Assembly (NCBI GenBank): GCA_023436805.1
Contig: JAEZHT010000049.1
Span: 1-12,459 of the forward strand
Direction: 5' to 3'
Source: Bacillota bacterium
Lineage (GTDB): Bacteria > Bacillota_I > Bacilli_A > Acholeplasmatales > UBA5453
Length of the DNA: 12,459 nt
The notes beneath the pieces are model-generated. The model was not told the origin of the DNA and searched no databases. It saw nothing but the letters and a program-made list of their open reading frames with translations. Position 1 is the stretch's first letter. Each line of letters begins with the position of its first letter. The translations under genes and the position numbers were made by a program. Shown here piece after piece: positions 7,312 to 12,217 of the stretch.

Positions 7312-7635
7312 ATGAAACTCGTATTAGCGATTATCTCAAATGATGATTCAAATAAAGTTTCCAAAGGTTTAGTTAAGGAAAACTATTTTGTAACAAAACT
7401 AGCAACTACCGGTGGTTTCCTACTCACAGGAAATACAACCTTTTTGATTGGTACCAATGATGAAAAAGTACCAAGAATCTTAGAAATCATCGAAGAACAC
7501 AGTAAAACCAGAGCAAAACTCGTACCAAATTCCATCATCAGCGAATTCGGCATGTTCTCCAGTTTACCCGTTGAAGTTAAAGTCGGCGGTGCGACCGTGT
7601 TCGTCTTAAACGTTGAACAATTTATTAAGATATAA
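7312..7635 (+). CDS. darA: PII-like cyclic-di-AMP receptor DarA/PstA
   Basis: DarA (PstA, YaaQ) is a trimeric PII-fold protein that binds cyclic-di-AMP in Firmicutes; its downstream partner is not established. The 107-residue protein carries the family's two conserved blocks: TKLATTGGFLLTGNTTFLIG at 28-47, which forms much of the nucleotide pocket, and LPVEVKVGGATVFVLNVEQF near the C-terminus. The loop between them is of similar size to that of Bacillus DarA but different in sequence. The start is the ATG at 7312, because AAGGTGG (7297-7303) lies 8 nt upstream; in-frame GTG codons at 7300 and 7303 fall inside that site. The gene has its own promoter and sits between ribF and rpsO, not beside tmk-holB as in Bacillus. 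No terminator follows, so its transcript can run into rpsO. Confidence 0.93.
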   Translation: MKLVLAIISNDDSNKVSKGLVKENYFVTKLATTGGFLLTGNTTFLIGTNDEKVPRILEIIEEHSKTRAKLVPNSIISEFGMFSSLPVEVKVGGATVFVLNVEQFIKI

Positions 7636-7638
7636 GTC

Positions 7639-7666
7639 TTGCAATTTGTTCAATTTGTGTTAAAAT
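7639..7666 (+). promoter_or_regulatory. rpsO promoter
   Basis: TTGCAA (7639-7644) and TAAAAT (7661-7666) are 16 bp apart, with an extended TGT before the -10. The start of transcription would be near 7672-7674, giving a leader of about 60 nt. Confidence 0.7.
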
Positions 7667-7674
7667 GGTTATGG

Positions 7675-7724
7675 CGTAAACAAGGATTATGGGTGCCTCC
7701 TAGTCTTTAGTTTCACGAGAAAGG
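7675..7724 (+). promoter_or_regulatory. Structured rpsO leader, candidate S15 autoregulatory element
   Basis: CGUAAAC (7675-7681) pairs with GUUU-C-ACG (7710-7717) to give a 7-bp helix with one bulged C. Inside it AGGA (7683-7686) can pair with UCCU (7698-7701), and CUA/UAG (7700-7702 with 7708-7710) gives a weaker alternative arm. The outer helix ends on the first G of the ribosome binding site GAGAAAGG (7717-7724), so its stability should affect initiation. S15 is known to repress its own mRNA through leader structures in several bacteria; that this is one is inference. Confidence 0.45.
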
Positions 7725-7733
7725 TATATAAAC

Positions 7734-8003
7734 ATGGCAATTTCAAAAGAAAAGAAGCAAGCGCTTATCAAAGATTTCCAAATCAATGATAAAGACACAG
7801 GATCTGCACAAGTTCAAATCGCAGTCCTAACAGAAGAAATCAACCAATTGAACGCTCACTTAGCGATTCATACACATGATTTCCATTCTAAACGCGGGTT
7901 ATTCCAAAAGATTGGCTTACGTAAGAGATTCTTAGCTTACCTAAAGAAGTCTGATTTGGCAGCCTACACAGCTTTGATTGAAAAACTCAATCTACGTGGC
8001 TAA
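7734..8003 (+). CDS. rpsO: 30S ribosomal protein S15
   Basis: S15 binds the 16S rRNA three-way junction early in small-subunit assembly and contributes to an intersubunit bridge. The 89-residue length is exactly typical, and the sequence is characteristic throughout: DTGSAQVQIAVLTEEINQL, then the helix with HTHDFHSKRGL and a basic LRKRFLAYLKK segment ending in LRG. The ATG at 7734 is preceded by GAGAAAGG with 9 nt spacing. The gene has a promoter and structured leader, and a strong terminator immediately after the stop. It keeps the usual rpsO-pnp order, but pnp has a separate promoter. Confidence 0.97.
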   Translation: MAISKEKKQALIKDFQINDKDTGSAQVQIAVLTEEINQLNAHLAIHTHDFHSKRGLFQKIGLRKRFLAYLKKSDLAAYTALIEKLNLRG

Positions 8004-8029
8004 AAGATTGCGCAAGCAATCTTTTTTTT
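8002..8029 (+). terminator. rpsO terminator with GCAA tetraloop
   Basis: A 10-bp stem pairs 8002-8011 with 8016-8025, closed by a GCAA (GNRA) tetraloop. Eight consecutive T residues (8022-8029) begin in the 3' arm. The hairpin starts within the TAA stop codon. Confidence 0.92.
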
Positions 8030-8054
8030 ACTAGTAAATGGCCTTATTTTGGTG

Positions 8055-8060
8055 TATAAT
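8055..8060 (+). promoter_or_regulatory. pnp -10 box flanked by an inverted repeat
   Basis: A perfect TATAAT lacks a good -35. It is flanked by GCCTTA (8041-8046) and TAAGGC (8064-8069), an inverted repeat that spans the -10 and the likely start of transcription near 8067. The leader would be about 53 nt, A-rich and ending in AAGGAGAT (8103-8110). Confidence 0.5.
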
Positions 8061-8119
8061 GATTAAGGCATACATATATAAAATAGAAGAAAATATAAAA
8101 TGAAGGAGATTTTTATATT

Positions 8120-10252
8120 ATGAGCGAAAAGCGCATTTATGAAACGGTTATTGGTGGCCGTACGCTAAGAGTCGAAATCGGCGAATTAGCGAAACAAGCC
8201 AACGCAGCAGCGATGCTCTATTACGGAGACTCGGCTGTATTATCGGTTGCAGTTGCGAAAGATTCTGCATCCACCCAAGATTTTTTCCCATTAACAGTGT
8301 TGTACCAAGAAAAACTATACGCTGCTGGTAAAATTCCTGGTGGTTTCTTAAGACGTGAAGGTCGTCCTTCCGAACATGAAACCTTAACCTCTCGTTTAAT
8401 TGACAGACCAATCCGTCCATTATTCCCTGATGGTTATCGAAATGAAGTTCAAATCATCAATACCGTCATGTCATCTGACCATGACGCTACCCCTGAAATG
8501 ACTGCACTCATTGGTTCATCACTTACATTGATGTTATCCAATATCCCATTCAAGATGGGTGTGGCTGGTGTCATTGTTGGCCGTGTTAACGGTAAACTGA
8601 TCATCAACCCGACCGTCGCTGAAATGGAACAAAGCGACATCGACTTAACCGTTGCTGGTACCAAAGAAGCCATCAACATGGTTGAAGCAGGTGCGAAACA
8701 AGTATCCGAAGAAGATATGTTGGCAGCCCTCATGTTCGGTCATGCAGAAATCAAAAAAATCGTCGAATTCCAAGAACAAATTCAAAAAGAATTGGGCCTA
8801 GAAAAAGCCCCATTCGATATGTTTGTTGTGGATAAAGATATCGAACAAGCGGTTAAAGCATTCGCTGAAGCCCGTTTGATCAAAGCAGTATCAGTAAAAG
8901 GTAAACACGAAAGACAACATGCCATTGACTTAATCGTGGAAGAAACCGTTGAAAAATTTGGTGCGAAAGCATTCTTTAAAGAAGTCGAAGGCGTGAAAGT
9001 ATTTGACGCTGAAGCCAAAGACTTATACATGAAATCTGTAAAAATGACGTTAGAAAACATCGAAATCGATGAAGTAAGACGTCTGATTACCGAAGACAAA
9101 GTCAGACCAGATGGCCGTAAAGTGAATGAAATTCGTCCTTTATCCAGCCGTGTTGACTTATTACCACGTGTCCATGGTTCTGCCTTGTTCACACGCGGTC
9201 AAACACAAGCATTATCAATCACAACCTTAGGCTCTTTAGGTGAAAACCAAATCATCGATGGTCTATCCCCAGAAGATTCTAAACGTTTTATGTTACATTA
9301 TAACTTCCCTCAATACTCCGTTGGTGAAACAGGCCGTTATGGTTCCCCAGGTCGTCGTGAAATTGGTCACGGTGCACTCGGTGAAAGAGCCATCCTTCAA
9401 GTCTTACCTAGTGAAGAAGAATTCCCATATACCATCCGTGTGGTTTCTGAAATCTTAGAATCCAACGGTTCCACCTCACAAGCTTCGATTTGTGCAGGCA
9501 CCATGAGCTTAATGGCTGCAGGTGTTCCTCTAAAAGCACCAGTTGCTGGTATTGCGATGGGCTTGATCAAAAAAGGTGAAGCATATTCCATTTTATCCGA
9601 TATCCAAGGGTTAGAAGACCACTTTGGCGATATGGACTTTAAAGTCGCTGGTACTAAAGATGGTATTACTGCACTTCAAATGGACATCAAGATTGATGGA
9701 TTGACTGAAGAAATTTTAAGAGAAGCTTTAGCACAAGCCAAAGAAGGTCGCTTAGAAATTCTTAACCACATGTTACAAACCATCCCAGCCGTTAGAGAAG
9801 AGTTATCACCTTACGCACCAAAAGTAGTCATGATGAAGATCAACCCTGATAAGATTCGTGATGTCATTGGTTCAGGTGGTAAGATCATCAGCCAAATCAT
9901 TGAAGATTGTAACCAAGTCAAGATTGACATCGAACAAGATGGTCGTGTATTCTTGATGCACTCGGATATGGTATGGATTAAGAAAGCGAAAGCGATGATT
10001 GAAAACTTAACTAAACAAGCTGAAATCGGAAAGATTTATGAAGGTACCGTCGTAAGAATTGAAAAATTCGGTTGTTTCGTTGAATTATGGAAAGGTACTG
10101 AAGGTTTAGTCCACATTTCTAAATTGGCGAAAGAACGCGTAGAAAAAGTAGAATCCGTCGTTTCTGTGGGTGATGTCATCCTCGTTAAATGCATCGGCAT
10201 CGATGACAAAGGCCGTATTGACCTTTCGAGAAAAGACGCTTTAGAACAATAA
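8120..10252 (+). CDS. pnp: Polyribonucleotide nucleotidyltransferase (PNPase)
   Basis: PNPase is the phosphorolytic 3'-to-5' exoribonuclease of mRNA decay and forms a trimeric ring. At 710 residues it has the standard architecture. The first RNase PH-like domain includes GGFLRREGRPSEHE; a helical domain and then the second PH-like domain follow. In the second domain, LEDHFGDMDFKVAG holds Asp500 and Asp506, which match the catalytic Asp pair of the E. coli enzyme. A KH domain with GSGG at 584-587 and an S1 domain from about residue 637 close the protein. All parts are present and no disruption is seen. The ATG at 8120 has AAGGAG upstream with a rather long 11-nt spacing. A 7-codon frame beginning at 8100 ends on the pnp start codon (see findings). 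Confidence 0.97.
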   Translation: MSEKRIYETVIGGRTLRVEIGELAKQANAAAMLYYGDSAVLSVAVAKDSASTQDFFPLTVLYQEKLYAAGKIPGGFLRREGRPSEHETLTSRLIDRPIRPLFPDGYRNEVQIINTVMSSDHDATPEMTALIGSSLTLMLSNIPFKMGVAGVIVGRVNGKLIINPTVAEMEQSDIDLTVAGTKEAINMVEAGAKQVSEEDMLAALMFGHAEIKKIVEFQEQIQKELGLEKAPFDMFVVDKDIEQAVKAFAEARLIKAVSVKGKHERQHAIDLIVEETVEKFGAKAFFKEVEGVKVFDAEAKDLYMKSVKMTLENIEIDEVRRLITEDKVRPDGRKVNEIRPLSSRVDLLPRVHGSALFTRGQTQALSITTLGSLGENQIIDGLSPEDSKRFMLHYNFPQYSVGETGRYGSPGRREIGHGALGERAILQVLPSEEEFPYTIRVVSEILESNGSTSQASICAGTMSLMAAGVPLKAPVAGIAMGLIKKGEAYSILSDIQGLEDHFGDMDFKVAGTKDGITALQMDIKIDGLTEEILREALAQAKEGRLEILNHMLQTIPAVREELSPYAPKVVMMKINPDKIRDVIGSGGKIISQIIEDCNQVKIDIEQDGRVFLMHSDMVWIKKAKAMIENLTKQAEIGKIYEGTVVRIEKFGCFVELWKGTEGLVHISKLAKERVEKVESVVSVGDVILVKCIGIDDKGRIDLSRKDALEQ

Positions 10253-10255
10253 TTT

Positions 10256-10281
10256 AAAGAAGATGCTTCGGCATCTTTTTT
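10256..10281 (+). terminator. pnp terminator with UUCG tetraloop
   Basis: An 11-bp stem (10256-10266 with 10271-10281, one G-U pair) encloses a C(UUCG)G tetraloop. Its 3' arm carries six T residues, but the run ends in GTTAGGAG, the ribosome binding site of the next gene. It may therefore act as a leaky terminator. Confidence 0.8.
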
Positions 10282-10294
10282 GTTAGGAGATCCC

Positions 10295-10630
10295 ATGAAC
10301 ACAGTCGATGTTAAATCCAGTATGCCTACCGTCGAGGTGGCTAAAACCTTATTGCTTAATGGCATCAAAAGGCATAAATCTGAAAAAGTGATTAAAATCA
10401 TCCATGGTTATGGCTCTTCTGGTGTGGGCGGCAAAATCAAACACATGGTCCATGAAGAACTAGAAAATTTAAAAGATAATCATCAAATTCGTGATTTTAT
10501 CCCAGGGGAAGCTTTAGTCTCATTTATGGGTTATGCCGATTTGATTCAAAAATATAAACCATTGATCATGAATGATTCGGATTATCGAAAAGGTAATGAT
10601 GGCATCACGTATGTCTTCATTAGGCCTTGA
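10295..10630 (+). CDS. Small stand-alone Smr-domain protein
   Basis: This 111-residue protein belongs to a short Smr/MutS-family group of unknown role. The diagnostic block is IIHGYGSSGVGGKIK at about 37-51, equivalent to HGFGTGAVRK in the MutS2 encoded at 2219-4534. The N-terminal LDLR motif of typical Smr nucleases is VDVKSS here, so Asp is kept and Arg is replaced by Lys. After the Smr core come about 55 residues ending in GNDGITYVFIRP, which resembles the last Smr strand after an insertion. The ATG at 10295 has TTAGGAG (10283-10289) 5 nt upstream; an in-frame TTG at 10280 lies inside the pnp terminator. No promoter is visible, so expression probably depends on read-through from pnp. The stop codon lies within the rnpB -35 box. 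RNA or ribosome-linked nuclease activity is only inferred. Confidence 0.8.
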   Translation: MNTVDVKSSMPTVEVAKTLLLNGIKRHKSEKVIKIIHGYGSSGVGGKIKHMVHEELENLKDNHQIRDFIPGEALVSFMGYADLIQKYKPLIMNDSDYRKGNDGITYVFIRP

Positions 10631-10655
10631 CATTTTTATGGATATACTATAGAAT
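10627..10655 (+). promoter_or_regulatory. rnpB promoter
   Basis: A perfect TTGACA (10627-10632) and TAGAAT (10650-10655) are 17 bp apart, among the strongest promoters in the window. The -35 box overlaps the TGA stop of the Smr gene. Transcription should begin near 10661-10663, at the base of helix P1. Confidence 0.85.
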
Positions 10656-10660
10656 ATAGT

Positions 10661-11003
10661 TCGTCAATTGAAGGTAATCGAGCCGGTTAACCGGTTAGGA
10701 AAGTCCATGCTAGCACAGTCTGAGACGACTGTAGTGATTGTGCCTAAGGAAACAATAACTTAGGATACACTTTGGTGTAATGGCGGTTAAATTTGCTAAA
10801 GGCAACCATGCAAATACTGTAATGTGCCACAGAAACGAGTCCATTGGAAACGATGGAATGAAACGCGGTAAACCCCACAAGCTAGTAACCCAAATTTTGG
10901 TAGGGGCACTCGAAGCACATAAATGAATGTAGCTTTGGGCTTATCATAGAGATAAATGATTACACTCGAAAGAGCACAGAACATGGCTTATGCAAATTGA
11001 CAA
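10661..11003 (+). ncRNA. rnpB: RNase P RNA, type B
   Basis: This is the catalytic RNA that trims the 5' leader from pre-tRNAs, working with the protein RnpA (not in the window). Conserved elements appear in order: GGAAAGTCC at 10698-10706 (CR I), CCACAGAAACGAG near 10829-10841, ACGCGGTAAACCCC and CCCAAATTTTGGTAGGGG of the P15 region, and ACAGAACATGGCTTATG near 10976-10992 (CR V). The ends are fixed by helix P1, GTCAATT (10663-10669) with AATTGAC (10995-11001). Several segments match the Bacillus type-B RNA almost word for word. At about 340 nt it is shorter than the roughly 400-nt Bacillus RNA. P3 is a minimal 6-bp hairpin at 10681-10696. It has its own promoter and terminator. Confidence 0.95.
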
Positions 11004-11007
11004 AAAT

Positions 11008-11036
11008 AAAAAACAGCAACCTCAGCTGTTTTTTTT
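11008..11036 (+). terminator. rnpB terminator
   Basis: AAACAGC (11011-11017) pairs with GCTGTTT (11025-11031) around a seven-base loop, and A residues before the stem can extend it against the T run. Eight consecutive T residues cover 11029-11036. It lies about 7 nt after the 3' end of the RNase P RNA. Confidence 0.88.
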
Positions 11037-11061
11037 ATTTGATCAAAACATATAAAAGAAA

Positions 11062-11086
11062 AGATGCAACCCAGTGGATTGCATCT
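11062..11086. terminator. Terminator of the lipoprotein gene, possibly bidirectional
   Basis: AGATGCAA (11062-11069) and TTGCATCT (11079-11086) form an 8-bp stem, with two further G-C pairs possible inside. On the minus strand the downstream tail is U-rich (complement of 11051-11061), so it suits the lipoprotein gene ending at 11100. On the plus strand, TT-ATTTTTTA-like sequence follows and could back up rnpB termination. Confidence 0.75.
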
Positions 11087-11099
11087 CATTTTTTATTAA

Positions 11100-12026
11100 T
11101 TATTTACCAGCGTATGCGAAAATATCGTCTAATAAGTGGTAGTAACCAGCAGTTCTGACTGTAACACCTGCAAGGGAGTCAACCATAACGCCAGCCTTAG
11201 CACCAGCGCGGTCAGCGATTGGATCAACAGAACCGTCCCAACCATTGGCTTCAACGTAGTCTAAGATTAATTGAATTTGTTCATTCCATTCAAGTGTAGT
11301 TTTTTCTGTAGCAGAAGCTGTCCAAGCACCATTAGCGAAAACCATCTTAGCGCCGACACCTTTCATACCATAAGCTGCACCTAATTCTTGTTTAGTTTGT
11401 GCATTCCATACGAAAGTACCTGTAGCTTGAGTTCTTGTGGATTGTCTAACGTCGATTACTAAATCAGAAACTTTACCTTTAGCATCCACTTTCATGGTTG
11501 CGAAATAGAAATCTGTACTTGAACAATAGATTGAAGTGAAGATACCAGCTTTTGCGTTAGCAACTGCAGCTTTTGCAACTTCAGTGTAAGCATTCTTGAT
11601 GGTAACACCAGCCATACCGTCAACTGCGAAAGCTTCGCCGATTGGGGTAGAATCCAATGAGTCAACACCATTCTTCAATAAATAAGCTTCAATTAAAGCG
11701 GCTTGTTCGTACCATTCTAATTGGCCTTCAACTTTAGCCATACCATAGTCATCACCAAGTTCTTTTTTAGTCTTAGCGTTCCATGCCCATGTGTAAGCTT
11801 GTGTTTCAGCGTTTTGAGTTCTTGTACCTTGACGAACGTCAATGTTGTAACCTACAATTTTACCTTTTTCGATGGTAACAGTTACGAAAGTTACTTGTGG
11901 TTTGTTGGAGCTAACTTCTAGGCTGTAAGCTAAGAATTCGCCGTCAACTTTGAATTCTTTTTCTTGGCAAGCAGACAAGCCAAAAGCGGCTACTACGACA
12001 AGTAGTAATACCAAAATCTTTTTCAT
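11100..12026 (-). CDS. Lipoprotein with two FMN_bind-like repeats
   Basis: This is a membrane-anchored extracytoplasmic protein of 308 residues. A short basic N-terminus and hydrophobic stretch end in the lipobox LSAC with Cys20 as lipidation site. Two repeats of about 145 residues follow, roughly 30-155 and 161-305. Shared blocks are IDVRQxTRTQ (62-71; 191-200), WNAxTKxELGxxYGM (82-96; 207-221), LEWxEQ (103-108; 245-250) and DxxAGVT (136-142; 283-289). The last block resembles the end of FMN_bind domains (PF04205), where DxxSGAT carries FMN on the Thr through ApbE; here Ser is Ala and Ala is Val. Flavin attachment is thus plausible but unproven, as is a role in extracytoplasmic electron transfer. 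A consensus AGGAGG site and strong promoter suggest high expression. The gene stands alone, diverging from lepA. A plain solute-binding role is less likely given the repeat layout. Confidence 0.75.
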   Translation of the reverse strand: MKKILVLLLVVVAAFGLSACQEKEFKVDGEFLAYSLEVSSNKPQVTFVTVTIEKGKIVGYNIDVRQGTRTQNAETQAYTWAWNAKTKKELGDDYGMAKVEGQLEWYEQAALIEAYLLKNGVDSLDSTPIGEAFAVDGMAGVTIKNAYTEVAKAAVANAKAGIFTSIYCSSTDFYFATMKVDAKGKVSDLVIDVRQSTRTQATGTFVWNAQTKQELGAAYGMKGVGAKMVFANGAWTASATEKTTLEWNEQIQLILDYVEANGWDGSVDPIADRAGAKAGVMVDSLAGVTVRTAGYYHLLDDIFAYAGK

Positions 12027-12064
12027 TATTAAATTCCTCCTATGAATTGATTTATTACGATACC

Positions 12065-12093
12065 ATTATATCTTTTTGTCAAGTAAATTGCAA
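12065..12093 (-). promoter_or_regulatory. Lipoprotein gene promoter
   Basis: On the minus strand TTGCAA (12088-12093) and TATAAT (12065-12070) are 17 bp apart. The start of transcription falls near 12058, giving a leader of about 32 nt with AGGAGG (complement of 12036-12041) 9 nt before the ATG. Confidence 0.8.
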
Positions 12094-12115
12094 TCCTATT
12101 TGAAATTGACTTTCG

Positions 12116-12129
12116 TGAAAACGTTTTAT
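12116..12129. promoter_or_regulatory. cre-like palindrome between the lipoprotein and lepA promoters
   Basis: TGAAAACGTTTTAT contains the perfect palindrome AAAACGTTTT and fits the core of the CcpA/LacI-type cre consensus (TGWAANCGNT), failing only at the last two positions. It is centred about 64 bp upstream of the predicted lipoprotein transcription start. No cognate regulator is in the window. Confidence 0.3.
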
Positions 12130-12160
12130 TTCTATTTAAGCATGAGCAGATTGAAATATC

Positions 12161-12189
12161 TTGCTAATGAAGCCCTAAAATGATAAAAT
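12161..12189 (+). promoter_or_regulatory. lepA promoter
   Basis: TTGCTA (12161-12166) and TAAAAT (12184-12189) are 17 bp apart, with the extended TGA at 12181-12183. The predicted transcript starts near 12196, about 22 nt before the chosen start codon. Confidence 0.75.
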
Positions 12190-12217
12190 TTTAACGTTAG
12201 AAAGTGATGTGCAACCC

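Noticed and set aside
8782..9192. Long antisense open frame within pnp, with others inside mutS2 and the lipoprotein gene
   Set aside because: They lie wholly within strong conserved genes, lack ribosome binding sites and match no protein family I recognise; they are by-products of codon use in the real genes.
10280..10294. Upstream TTG start for the small Smr gene
   Set aside because: It lies in the pnp terminator, and its next codons are the ribosome binding site for ATG 10295.
12059..12081. TTGACA on the minus strand as -35 of the lipoprotein promoter
   Set aside because: It is only 6 bp from the TATAAT; at 17 bp spacing it would need CGTAAT as -10. The TTGCAA-17-TATAAT pair is clearly better, though a minor second promoter cannot be excluded.
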